A stretch of 64,000 bases of DNA from Anastrepha obliqua (Eukaryota; Arthropoda; Insecta; Diptera; Tephritidae). Below the pieces are notes generated by a model. The model was not told the DNA's origin and did no database searches. It saw only the letters and a list, made by a program, of their open reading frames with translations. Position numbers and translations under genes: made by a program. The DNA is taken from NCBI RefSeq assembly GCF_027943255.1, contig NC_072894.1, forward strand, positions 77,291,601-77,355,600, read 5' to 3'. Shown here piece by piece: positions 22,977 through 34,831 of the stretch (position 1 is the first letter of the stretch; the number at the start of each line of letters is the position of its first letter).

Positions 22977-23534
22977 ACAAAATATAATATATCGGAAATG
23001 CAAAGTTAATACTTTTTAATAAATGGTCTATATAAATTATGATACTTCATATACATAATTTTCAATGAATATAGAAAATCTAATGTCATTGTTCCTCTAT
23101 TTCGTTCTTAATACATTCCTTTTTGAATCATGTAAAAACCGTTTCTTGTTTGATTATTATGAGCATTTTCCCAAACCGTAGTAAAAACCTGAAATTCGGC
23201 CGGTTATTCTCGCATAGACACCTATTTTTTGCCTGGCACTGAAAAGGTTAAATATGTAAATTAAATTGACGTTATGTTTATATAGGTTTAACGGCATTAC
23301 TATTCCATCCATATCCCATCAGACAAAAATATGATTCAATATGATGTGATATAGCGGTTTCTTACTTTGCGGTCAAAGCAAAATGGTGGCATTCGCAACT
23401 TTTTTCTTTTCATTTATTCCTAAGTCAAAAACACAAAAGTTATTACTGACTACTGACTTAATGCTAATATAACTCCATAAAGAACCAATTCTATTCACCC
23501 ATGTCTGGGTCCACCATATTTGTTGAGAGCTTTC

Positions 23535-23905
23535 ATGCTATAGGCTCGTATTCTTGTATATCTATCTGTGCGGCTTCGCTTTGTTGCACTGTGTCGAGGT
23601 CAATCTTGTTTTTGTAGTACGTTCTCGATGATCCAGCTGTCCTCGCGCTCGAGCATTTTGCTGATTATGTTGCTCGGTGCGATGTCGCCAATTTGTTCCC
23701 TCAAAGCATTTCTTTCCGCGAGCCATCCGTTACAACTAAAAAACGTTTGTTCAGCGTCATCGTTCAGCGCTTCGCAGCATATGCACTTGGAATCGGTTAC
23801 CTTGCCCATGCGGTATAGGCGTCTCTGGAAGTATCCGTGGCCCGAGAGGATCCAAGTTAAGAAGAAGTTCTTATGCAGAGACTGGAAGGATGATTGTAAA
23901 TCTGC
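23535..23905 (-). pseudogene. R1-clade non-LTR C-terminal fragment
   Basis: The minus strand reads SLHKNFFLTWILSGHGYFQR, RLYRMGKVTDSKCICCEALN, DDAEQTFFSCNGWLAERNAL and ends after WIIENVLQKQDEVQHSVAKR. The LTGHGxFxxYLxRxG...CxxC...DxxEHxxFxCPxWxxxR order is the C-terminal zinc-binding region of R1-type elements; the usual His of EH is Gln here. No 5' part and no tail were found. Confidence 0.75.
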
Positions 23906-25087
23906 AGTATTTTTTGCTTAGGTTTAGAATTGAGAAACATTTTTCAAAATATAAACACTGATGACTATGGAAAAAAGCGTTGCGGGAGGAAATTTGGAAT
24001 AAAAACCGCGCGATTGTCCGGCTTATGTTATACACGTATATATATAACTCATCGAAACTTGAAAAGAATGATATAAAAGGTATCATAAGAAAATAGTACA
24101 GTAATTAAAAACAAAAAATAATGGCTTATAAGTGTATTCTACGTATTGCTTCGATAAGCTTTACGAAGGGGTCTTTTTTGCATAGAACTTTCTTTCACGC
24201 GGGCGCTTCGAAAAAATAACCCTCCTCAGCCCAACTCCGATTACGCCGTCCATAGTATTATATTTTTACGTAGAACTCCTTTCCTCGTTAAAACCATTGA
24301 ACTGAAATACTTCATTGTTGTTCGTATTTTTATTTGCATTTGCAGGCATCCGGTAACACTATACTGTTGTCACTTCCAATGAATTGTTATTCGCGGTTAA
24401 AATTGGAAAGTGATGATATGGTTATATGCATTTGAATTTAATTTTCATTGAAATATTTCAATACAAGTATAAAAATAAGTAAAATCACGTGGGTGAATTT
24501 ATATTTTGTGAATTTAAGTAAAGTTTAGAGAAATATTATATAATATTATATTGCAGTGTTCCAAACTATAGTGAGGTTCCCGAGGGCTCTTTGAAAGCAA
24601 ATAATTACAAAACTATTATTTCCGGAATAATTGGGTTGTTCGTGAACCACTCCCTAACATCTCCACCAAGTTTTATTGAATAAGTCATTATACTTGGCTA
24701 AAATTTCCCATGTCACATTATACTCACAGGAGTGGGGCCCCTGAATAAGTGGGAGCTATAAGAGGCAAATGGACAGGAAAATATAAAGATCTTAGAGTAA
24801 AATTAAGATACATCTTTTATGACCGTTTTATTCTTGTGACAGCAAATTGGTGATAAGATATCCAAATAAATAAGCATATTAAAACTTAGAAGGACAAATG
24901 CGGCATACAGTAATTTAATTGTGTAAGGATCTGACAGCTTTAACTTTTTATGTCAAGACTTTATCGCTAAAGTGAGCAATCCTTTGTACCAGAGGCAGCG
25001 AAGTTTATTTTTTACTCGGTCAAGCCATTGTAATTTTTCAGTCGTTTCCCTTTTACTCGTAAATTTTAAGGTTGCAGCCAAAAGTAC
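23906..25087. other. A+T-rich spacer
   Basis: No gene recognised. 24275..24300 shares ACGTAGAACTCCTTTCC with about 13490, so a fragment of the same flanking repeat may be present. Confidence 0.4.
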
Positions 25088-26600
25088 AGTGGGTCAATAA
25101 ATAACTCGGACACCCAAGTGATATGGTCTTAAATAAAAAAATATAGTATATATTCAAATGCAAATCTGATGCGTTTATGTGAAATATTTTCGTTCTTTAA
25201 GCGTATTTTTCGAAACTACAAAAAACATAAACAAACTTGAACTCATTCGTACATAGAAAATACAAACATAATAACTTAACAAAATGCATGACAAAAAAGA
25301 ACTCCGACATTTATATAAAGGGGAGTATGAAAAATTAATATAATTAATATTTAGTCGGCAAGCCTTTATTTTTTCTCACAGCATTCAGTCATCTTGGCAT
25401 GGGTTCGACGAGCGCTTGATATGCTTTTTCAGTTTGTTTTCCAAATGAGCCCACATATGTTCAATTACATAGATGTCTGGAGATTGCGGAGGTGTTTCAA
25501 GTAATTTAGGGCAGTTGTACATACGGCATAGACGGACATCAAGTGCCTTATTCTTGGGATCGGTGTCTTGATAGTACTGGAAATTGTCCCCAATTCCCAC
25601 CTTTTCAACACTTTGGACCAAATTTTCTTTATAATTGTTAGGTATTAAAGCACAAATATCCAGTACCAGCAGCGGGCATACAACCCCATACCATTGCCGA
25701 CCCACCCCCATGTTTAACTGTCAGGCGTAAATTTTTCTCCAGCAACTCTTCATTAGGTCTTCTCCACACATACGATTTTCCATCTGACCTAAATAAATTA
25801 AACTTGCAAATAAAACGTGCTTCCAGAACTCGAAATCCTCCCCATGACGCTTTGCGAATTTTATTCTCTTGTGTCGGTTACTCTCGTTGATCAAAGGTTT
25901 TCTTCGTGCAACTCTTCCATCATAATTATTCTTTTGCAACGCTATACGTACACTTTCAGGGTTGCGGTTAATATTATATTACTGTGTTGAGCGACTTCTA
26001 ATGCGAGCTTAGCAGCGCTCAAATTTTGATTTTTCTTAATTTGTTGCACTATCCACCGTTCATCTGCATCAGAAAACAGTTTTGGTCGACCCGATTTTTT
26101 CTTATTTTTCAAGGATTTTGTTTCTTTGAAAGGTTTTATCACTTCATATATAGACGAACGGCATCTATCCACTATTTCGGCGATTTCCCAAACGGTTTTA
26201 CCCTTTTCATGATGACTAATAATTCAATTGAGCTGCGTCCACGCGGTTTCCCATTTGGACTTTTATTCAATAAAACACGACAGAAATTTTATTTTATTTA
26301 TTACGTTTGGTTCTTTCTTTGTACAGTCCTACCGAGAGAAAATGAATTCTGGGACTCCCCGTTTTAATGTGCCAAACATCGCAATAATGCCAGATGCCCG
26401 AATTCTTTTTTGACACCAATTTCGCGTATGCTGCATGATACATTTTTTATTACAAGGAGGTAATGGATTTCTAAATTATTACTATATTTAAAATTCTATT
26501 TGAATACCCAATAGAAAAATAAAAGCATATAACTTGCATTTTTTACAAAATTTTTGAATTTGAAGCTGCTTGCTATGTATGTCCGGGTTCTTGGTAACTA
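25088..26600 (-). mobile_element. Tc1-like (DD34E) element, second family
   Basis: The left end starts CAGTGGGTCAATAAATAACT after TA at 25086-25087; the right end is placed near 26600 because TGTCCGGGTTCTTGG there resembles the complement of the left end (TGTCCGAGTTATTTA). About 1.5 kb. The transposase runs on the minus strand from about 26220 to 25370. It reads GKTVWEIAEIVDRCRSSIYE and SGRPKLFSDADERWIVQQIK (DNA binding), then NYDGRVARRKPLINESNRHK, and ends with QYYQDTDPKNKALD and PPQSPDIYVIEHMWAHLENK. Thirty-four residues lie between the second Asp and the Glu. Stops or shifts near 25940 and 25715 split it in three; the second catalytic box has degenerated from DPKHT to DPKNK. Confidence 0.8.
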
Positions 26601-26999
26601 AAAATCTTCTTTCAATAACTAAAAATAATTTATTTTGAAAAACCTATTTTATTACCCTAAACTTCAAAAATCAAAAGAAGCTTCTTTTTGGGGATCAAAA
26701 ACTTGGGCAGTGTCTACTAATTAGTCGCAGTCTTCTTGTCATAGAATGTACTCAGTGTTTTTAACCTTGAGCGGTATATTTTCCCATATGTCCTGAAGAG
26801 CGATACTAACCTAATTTTTACTGGTGTTCACGTACTTGGTCTTCATGTACGCCCACAGGTGCCCAATGGGATTAAAAATTGAACTCTGTGAAGAATGCGG
26901 CAGTCCTTTATTTACACCCATCCTTTAATTATTACGGGGGAATGTTTTGGATCGTTATCCTGAACAAGGCTACAATTATTTATTTATTTCAAAATTATT

Positions 27000-27437
27000 C
27001 TTCCTGACAAAAGTATCGTTAACAAAAAGTTTAGTTAAATTGCAATACACAGCTTAATTGAGCAGAGAAGCATAGTTTAGATAATGTAAACCACGAATAT
27101 CAAATTTTGCAGCAGATGAAGCCAAACTATTTTTACTCAATTGCTAGAGGTAGTCCAATTTGTTCTTATTTCGTCGATGATAATATTGTCACCAACGCCT
27201 TAGTGCCTATTGTATCCCACACCATGGCGTTGTCTCATCCGAGCTTTACCGTCTTATTCAGATATTTGTTGTACAACTTAGATTTATTTGTAAAAACAAC
27301 AACCTTTTACGCTTTGTCAAAAGCTCAGGGTGGTTCAATATGGAAAGGGGAATGTAGCTCACAACGGACTCATTTCGTGGTCTAAGTGGAGTTGTTGTCT
27401 CTATGTGCGATGCGGTTGCCAAACCTAACCTAACCTA
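27000..27437 (+). mobile_element. Probable non-LTR 3' end with CCTAA tail, inserted in Tc1-like element
   Basis: Ends with GGTCTAAGTGGAG... and AACCTAACCTAACCTA at 27420..27437, resembling the end of the element at 43382..43710 (GGTCTAAGTGAGAT... ACCTAACCTTACCTA). A tail of short CCTAA units is typical of some fly non-LTR elements. No coding frame was recognised in this part. Confidence 0.45.
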
Positions 27438-28080
27438 TCTGTAAAAACTAAAAAAATTAACATTAAAAAAGTCATTATCGTGATGGATATAGTCTCTGTC
27501 ATATTGTAAACGTTTGGAAATAATTTTGGTTGCTACCCATCGGTGTATAGGGGAGACCCAAAACTCAAGAGAATGTAAAAAATTTCGCACAGTTTGAGGA
27601 TGTACTTCTGTAATGGCAGCTTCTTTCAACTTGTTTTAGCTAGAACTATTGTACAAGTTTTGGGGTCCTCCTTAAGTGGTAGACCGGTGGTCTAGATATT
27701 TCAAAAAATCGATTTTATGTTTTTTTCGATATGCCAAAATTATAGTGTCTTAAAAACATACTGTGAAATTTTCATGAAGAAATTCCCAATATTATAGTTT
27801 CTACAGCCTATTAACTAGGTAGAGAGCGCTCCGCGCGCTCCTGTACCTCAAACTTAAAACTCATTTATCTCGAAACGACTTTTTTCGGCCAGAATCGTCT
27901 GAAATTTTAATTCTTCATCAAGGAAGAATCATATTATTATTTCAATTCTTTTGTGTTTTTTCGATTAAAAAACTGAAAAAACGATTTTTTGAGTGTCAAA
28001 TTCAAAACCGCACCATTTTGTCCAATTTTTTTTTTCTTTATTCTAGGACGGGACATAGCTAAATTCATACTGATTAATAA

Positions 28081-28604
28081 CACTGTGCGACAGTGAAATT
28101 ATACTTTTATGGAGACCTAGTTCAACTTGTAGGTATAGTAAAACTAAGAAAAATGGTATAGGAGAAATTTCCAATACACCCCCAAAATCTCATTTTATGG
28201 CCATAAAACCGTTTTTCAGTAGGTTGATGTGAAGAATAACTCCTAACTTCGCCAATTTCCATCCGATTTCGAATTTGCTTTTTTAGTTCGAAAGAACAAA
28301 AACAAGCCTTTTTGACAGTGTGTTGACATTTTTTCTGAAATGACAACTGACGAGACTGTAGACGGAAGTATTTGGAATTTTTTTATTTTTTCTCTATTTT
28401 TTCAACTTTGACATAATTTTTACGATATTATCCGATATTGAGGATTTTTTTTAGTACACTACTGTTATAGTAAATTTAATTTTGCGTCAAATGCGCTATA
28501 TTTGACTGTAATTGAATTAAAATTAATTTTTTTAGTTTTTCTATAGCCACAAGTTGAACTAGGTCTCTATAAAAGTATATTTAATTTTTTTTTGTCACAC
28601 AGTG
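28081..28604. mobile_element. Short inverted-repeat element with CACTGTG ends (MITE)
   Basis: The left end CACTGTGCGACAGTGAAATT and the complement of the right end, CACTGTGTGACAAAA..., lead into a shared arm: ACTTTTATGGAGACCTAGTT and ...CAACTTGTAGGTATAG on the left against ACTTTTATAGAGACCTAGTT and CAACTTGTGGCTATAG on the right. Arms are about 75 bp, the element 524 bp, without a coding frame. CACTGTG ends recall Transib-type termini, but no clean 5-bp target duplication is visible (AATAA on the left, TAATT on the right). Confidence 0.65.
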
Positions 28605-29499
28605 TAATTGGTTTTTGTGTTTCAGATAAATAGAAGCGCCAAAATAGACAACACCATCCAGGTCCAATTTTTCTGGTCCATTTTTTAAATTATTAAAATA
28701 AAAATAAAAATTGTTTTTCAATTTTGTATATGAAAGCAGTTAAATAAAAAGCCTAAAAAATGTAAACATCGTTTTTCATTTTTTATTGTAAAACAAAAAT
28801 TCTGAAAGTACCCTACATTTTTGAGCTCTAATTCAACGAGCAATTTTTTTATGCCTGAGATATGCAAATTCATTTGGGCCTTTCGTTACCACCTTGTTTT
28901 CCTACTTCACCATTTTTCTGCGCTTGGCAATGATATGCTGTACCGTTGTGTGGTTTTTTAGCAATTTCGTATATTTCGCGAGAGTTCCTGTCTTCTTGCC
29001 AATGTTTAATAATCAACTCTTGTATAGTTTTTGAGATTTGATTATTCGCCATTTTTTTAATTATTTAAAAAATTACACATAATCACAGTACGCAAATAGT
29101 AACGGATAACTAGCGATGCTTACTAAATAAATGCATTTGACGTGTTCCTAGCGGAAGTGCAGTTTTTTTTTTGGTCCCAGAAAAAGGAGTTTTTGATTTT
29201 TTCTCGAAGTTTTGGATAATACATTGAAAGAAAACGAAATAGTCTTGTAGTTACATTTGGTTAAAACTTTAAATTTTAAGCGTTTTTAAAGCTAATGCAT
29301 GAAACCGTTAGTGTACAGGTTTATCTTTTCGGTTCACCCTCTATATTTATCTCGTTTCCTTTATGCGGTTACATACAAAATTACAATACCCTTGGGCACA
29401 AATGCGCAGGTTTATAAGTAATGTTTGGTTTTGTTGAGCAAAGATTTTGCATTATATTTGGTTTACGGAACGAAGTTTCTCCTATTGAGAATGTTGCAG

Positions 29500-29900
29500 A
29501 ACGCCTTCGATGATCTGGTTATGTCACACAAAAATGTTACAAGTGTTACAAGCAATTCAAAGGAAGATTCCTTGCAGAATCAACTGAGTGGTCAAGGAAA
29601 TCAGTGATGCGGTGTTTAAAAATCGTCCATTGATTACACCACGTTTGGTCACACCAAACTATATTAGACGATGTTTTGAGCCTAAAATAAGTAAAATATC
29701 ATTTTGTGGTACCCACAATATTCACCTGATTTAGAATCTTATGACTTTTGTGTATTCCTTAAACTCAAGAGGCCGATCCGGTGGCACTGTTTCGACGAAA
29801 GGATCAAATTGATTTCTATTCAAGGCATAAAAATCGTTACGCGCTTTGAAGGCTACTTCGGAAATTGCCTTCAAGAACTGTATTGGATAAACCGTTGACA
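29500..29900 (+). pseudogene. Mariner-like transposase remnant, very degenerate
   Basis: The piece YPQYSPDLESYDFCVFLKLK then RPIRW at about 29707..29785 resembles the SPDLAPCDFFLFPKLK box with the third catalytic Asp, followed by FEGYFGNCLQELYW in the place of the C-terminal CFxxWxxRW. Upstream sequence is unreadable. Low certainty about the subfamily. Confidence 0.45.
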
Positions 29901-32129
29901 TAAATATATTTTACAAGTTACATACATACTTACATAACATGTAGAGATGGCATATTTCACTTTGGTTGTATTTACAACAAAACTTATTATTCTTAGTTTT
30001 TTTTCAAAAGATTTGAGGCGCTCGCTCTATCGCTTATCCAGAAATTCATTAAGTAAAGATATGCGTATATAGTATACCCAACCTTTAACTTGGCGAAAAT
30101 GCTGCTTATTAAAATTTTTTTTCGACGTAGTTAGCGGCAAGGAAATAAATCTATTCAATCATAGCTTTCAATTCTCCGCTCAAAAATTTGTAATATATGT
30201 ATGTAGGCATACACATATTGTGCATACTATTATTTTTTGCTACGACCATCTAGATTCTAGAATCAGTGACAGTGTTGGTAACGGTAATGTTGGTGGGCTG
30301 GTGTCGATTTAACCCATATTCCAATGGTAAACCGGCAACTGTTAGATATTCTGCGCAAATTTGTATGCAGTCTAATGCAAATCCAAAGTACATATAATAC
30401 ATCGATGTATATATACATACATAAATACATATGTCGCATGCAAAGCTGATTGAATCTGGACGCGTACAAAACTTTTCCTACGCCTAACTGGTCATATCAA
30501 TGATTTCCATCAAGCAAATCGCCAAATCACTGATATTTGAAGATTTATGGTTGTTGGATTCTTCAATTTCTATTTTTCAATGAATTTCTACTTATGGCTG
30601 TAGCCAGAAAAGTTTCTACAAGAGGACTTTAGCGTAAGTGCAATTTGTAGACATTTGAATGCTACGAGTATACATGTTTATGTATGTATGGAATGTTTTT
30701 TAAACGGCAAACTTGCCTGCATATGTTAAATGTGTATGTATGTATATGTGTATACACATACAAACTTACAACGCCTATGAGTATTCGTCGAAAGCTTACA
30801 AGAACAACATACATATATATGTATGTACATATGTATGAAAATAGAAAATCATTTTGTCATCTTTATTACAACAACGAATTTAATTAAAACCCCATTTTTC
30901 ATATTTTTCTATTGGTGTATGTGTGTATGCATGTATTTTTCCGGTGCTTATCAAGTGGGCCGCAGTGATTGAGTTGCAACTGAAATCATAATTTAAAATT
31001 ATGAGACATGCCAAACCGATTTTACGAACTTTACATTACTTTATTTCGGTTAAAAATAAACAAATGAATCAGCTTTCTCGGCTGCAAATCGGGAGCAAAA
31101 AATCAATATAAAAAATGTTGATTCCCCAACACTGTGCTATGATTTAGTTGTTACTCTTTGTTGCCAAATTGCATCTGCGTGCTGTTAAATTCGTGTTGTA
31201 CGCTTAATAAGATTGCCCCTAGCTTGGCTGCTAACTGGCTAGCTGAGCACAGCATTTCTCGTACATACATACATAGATACAGTATACAATATAGACAAAT
31301 TAATTATGAGAGCATCATTCCTAAAAATATATTTTATTGTTGCAATCAAACAGATGTATTCCGGGTATGCCAAGAAATATAATACAGCTGTTGTTGTTTG
31401 CCTTTAAACATTCACGAAATACTTTGGGAAGTAATGGTGGATTAACAGTCCTTGGTAGGATATGAAAGCGGGGCGCTTCGGCAGCGCAGACTAAACAGTT
31501 TTTAATGTGAATCGATGAAAATTTATAAAGATAGTGATCATAAAATTGTACCTGTTTAAAATCACTTAAGTTGTATGATTGTTGACAAAGTTGTGGTGAG
31601 GAAAGAAGTTTCTGCGAACGGCTACTACCAATTCAGGTAAATTTTTTGGTAAATGCAGTGACAGTCCTGCAGTGCAGTGACAGGCTGTCATGGCTTCTGT
31701 CACGCATCTGAAAAGGCATATTGCGCATCTGTAAATGTGCACAAGTAGGGTTTTTTTATTTGGGCATAAGATAACGTTTGCAGAGCCCGATCAGAGAAAT
31801 CTCTTTTCAAGATCAAGAATCACCACTTGTTGACTAAAAATAGTAAAATTTTTTTAGCCGAAAAAGAGAAAGTCGCTCGTCAAAAGGCTGACCACATAAA
31901 TCATGTGGTGCGCTCCTCCTTGTAAAACTCAGTATTCATAACTCTTTAAATACATATGTTTAAACTTGAATAAGCGAAAATTTTGCCAAAATCTAATTCT
32001 GAAATTGTCATAGCTTGGTTAGAAAAATCGGAACAGACATGGAGGATGGTGATGATATTCTGGGGAGCTATTCCCCTCGCTCCACATGTGTTCAAGCTTA
32101 ATTATTATTATTATTAGTTGCTATCGTGC
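29901..32129. other. Spacer with TACATATGTA repeats
   Basis: No gene supported. Simple repeats of alternating TA/CA/TG type at 30190..30440, 30660..30840 and 31260..31290, and a diverged dispersed repeat at 31385..31495. Confidence 0.45.
31385..31495 (+). repeat. Dispersed repeat (GACAGTCCTTGGCCGGATAT family), diverged
   Basis: GTTGTTGTTTG start, then AACAGTCCTTGGTAGGATAT and a GCTTCGGCAGCGCAGACT tail, collinear with 13510..13612. Confidence 0.5.
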
Positions 32130-33250
32130 AGGCTTTGGACGCATAGCTCCGATCCCAAATCGTGTGCGTTCTTTCATTCTAAAAGTGGTCCTATGCTGTG
32201 CGGAGACCGAGACCCCCAAGATGACGAGATGCTCCTACCCTCCACTGAGAAAGAGCTTAAAACCGCGGCAAAGAAGCCTCAAAAGAAGCAAAGCTCAGGC
32301 CCATATGGCATCCCAGCTGAAGCTCTCAAACTTGTGGCTGAAAGCCGACCAGATGTGTTGCTTGACGTTTACAATGCATGCATTGCTCAAAGCACCTTCC
32401 CCAAGCTGTGGAAAATACAGAAACTGACACTGATCAGTAAAAGGGTAAGGGCGACCCTGCGCAACCGTCAGCCTGGCGTTCGATTTGCATGTTAGACGAC
32501 GCTGGGAAATTGCTTGAGCAACTCATACAGTGCAAGCTTGCAGAGTCTGTTAAGAGAGCAGGAGGATTGTCAGCAAGGCAATACGGTTTCCGACGCGGAA
32601 AATCAACCCTTGGCGCAATAGAGGAGGTGGTAAGCAGCGCTCAACGCAGACGCCACTGCCCGACGGACATCACCATTCTGGCAACGCTTGACGTACGAAA
32701 CACCTTTAACAATCTATGATGGATAAACAATATATAGGTATTTCGAGAAAGGTTTCGAATATCTGCATACCAGCTAAGGATTCTCCAGAGCCAACTGGTT
32801 AAGCGTGAACTGTTGCACGGCACAATAGATGGCCAGAAAACAAAAGCGATAACGTCTGGTGCAGCTCAAAGACCTATTCTCGGCATCGATCTCTGGAATC
32901 TGATCTACGGCGAGATATTGAGCATAGAAATGCCAGAAGACACGTATCTAGTGGGAAACTGAGGACGCTAGAAGGAAGCTGAACCAAGTTATGATAAGGA
33001 CGCAGATGTGGCTTGAGGACCACGGCCTGGAACTCGCCAAACATAAAACCGAAGTCATTCTTGTGACACGACGTCACATGCCACTTGAGGTTAGCATGCA
33101 AATAGGCGATACGCCCTTAATGACCCAAGAAGTAGTAAAATACTGAGGTATTCAACTTGACTGCAGGCTTACTTTCTGGGCCCAGATGCGGCATGTGGCT
33201 ACCAAAGCCGCAAAGATCACGGGTATCCTAAATAGATTAATGACACCTAC
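32130..33250 (+). pseudogene. R1-clade non-LTR reverse transcriptase, dead
   Basis: The plus strand reads, in changing frames, KSSGPYGIPAEALKL-like sequence near 32280 (GPDGIPxE motif), LLEQLIQCKLAESVKRAGGL then ARQYGFRRGKSTLGAIEEVV at 32510..32640, ATLDVRNTFNNL, and YQLRILQSQLVKRELLHGT. After a gap come TEDARRKLNQVMIRTQMWLE, DHGLELAKHKTEVILVTRRH, GIQLDCRLTFWAQMRHVATK and AAKITGILNRLMT. Between LVG and TEDA, at about 32957, the YADD active-site segment is deleted, so the enzyme cannot function. It ends near 33250 without the endonuclease or a tail. Confidence 0.85.
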
Positions 33251-34831
33251 CTAAAAAAAAAATGGCAACGGCAACGACTCAAACTTAATGGGTTATACCT
33301 ATGCTGCAATTCATTCAAAATCTCAAAAATATAACACGCAAAGTGAGCGCCTATCTCTTCTTCTAATTCACTACCACATCAGAACCTACTCAAAGTAAAG
33401 GTCTCTCTTACACTTTATTTCAGGAGCAAAAAATCACTTTTATTGGCCTCATTAGCAATTAATGAGTGAATGAGTGGGTGATTCATTTAGCAAAAGGAAT
33501 TAATCTAATTTGGATTAATTATCATATAAGTTAATTTGTGGTGCAGGCCACTCCAAATTGTGTCGATTAACATAAATAGCGTTTTTCTAACTTGTTTCGG
33601 TTGCCAGTCAAAGACAACATCAAAGCATCTTTTATTGGCATGCACTTGGAAACAATAATACACACTTACCTTCAATATAACTAAATTCTAGTTATATTTA
33701 GTTGGAACAACTTATTATAGTTTGCAAAAATAAGTAATTAATTACACAGTTTTCATTTCATTGAAAATGTTAATTTTACTCAATGAGTCTATGGTTACAA
33801 AATCTTACCGCCTAAAAATACAAAAACAAAACTTCAGGATAAAACATAAAAGTAATTTGATTCCAACATAAAAAACAAAAATAGGGGTTTAGGAAGGACA
33901 AATTCACGAACGAGACTATTATGAACTATAAACCATAAACAACTAAGTCTTGATGAAAGTGATTTCAAATTTATTAACAAGTTCAACAATGAACGCTTGT
34001 TAAAATGAAGATTTTACAGAGCAAACCGGACAAAGCTACTTTGAACTCTTTGATTCTTAAAAAATACAAAACTTTTTCCCTCTTAACAAGGTTTTATTAA
34101 TGAATCTCTTGTGGTGGAACTGTAATGTTCTATCGAATTAATCCAGAAAATAATTCAATTACGTTTTTTTAACTTGCTATGGAAGGATTGTCAGATATAC
34201 GAGCTTGTAAAAAGTCGTCCACCTAATTATTACAAAATGAAGATAACAGATTTCCTAAATAAATTAAGAACATATATATAGTACATCCTTCCAAGTAAAA
34301 CAACTATCACGGGATACTGGCTACTAGGAAATAGCGCTGGGTGATAATGAGGCCACTGCCCAACATTCTCTGTCCGTACTTTGAATTATTAAAACGTAGA
34401 GCTTTAAGAGGTATATATTACCGATCTCAATCTTATATATCATACAAAAACAATTGTATGAATGTTTGCATGTATCTATATACGTATGCAATCTCAAACC
34501 GTTAATTCAATTACAGAGAAATTTTGATGAGAAAATTTAGAAGTTTGGATCGGCTGCGCGGCACTTAAATTGAGATCTTTCTAAAAATTGTATTTACAGT
34601 CCGATTTGGCCTAACTTACGTGAAGTTAAATAAGTAGAAAAATTTCTATATTACAAGAGAGGTAAAATCATTTAAAAAGATATATACTCAGATTACAAAA
34701 ACAACATTCCACTGATTGGAATTAACTGAGATTTTTAGGCAGAATTATACTTATCTAAGTTTTCTTCTAAGAAACAATTTTTTTTAGTTTTTTCTGGGGG
34801 TTCTTAGAATAAGTATATAGTATATATATAT
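33251..34831. other. A+T-rich spacer
   Basis: No gene, RNA or element recognised. Only short chance frames. Confidence 0.5.

Larger units (their letters stand above)
21266..23247. mobile_element. TTAA-bounded piggyBac-like non-autonomous element, interrupted
   Basis: TTAA (21262-21265) followed by CCCTTTTAGTGGCGGAGG on the left; CTGGCACTGAAAAGG then TTAA (23248-23251) on the right. The complement of the right end, CCTTTTCAGTGCCAG, matches the left end at most positions. TTAA duplication with a CCC/CC start is the piggyBac pattern. Without the Jockey insertion at 21604..22976 the element is about 600 bp and has no coding capacity. The left end lies 228 bp upstream of the OXA1L start codon. 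Confidence 0.55.
26708..29100 (-). mobile_element. Tc1-like element, third family, exploded by insertions
   Basis: Three widely spaced pieces of one kind of transposase lie in the right order on the minus strand: 29052..28870 (SKTIQELIIKHWQEDRNSRE, N-terminal helix-turn-helix), 27650..27540 (EAAITEVHPQTVRNFLHSLE, end of the DNA-binding domain), and 26990..26840 (QDNDPKHSP, then FNPIGHLWAYMK in a shifted frame, catalytic end). The left terminus is CAGTGTCTACTAATTAG. The gaps are filled by 26990..27437 and 27655..28865, which look like later insertions. That all three pieces come from one element is inference. Confidence 0.5.

Noticed and set aside
26228..26413. Plus-strand frames opposite the Tc1-like transposase
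   Set aside because: Antisense shadows of the degenerate transposase.
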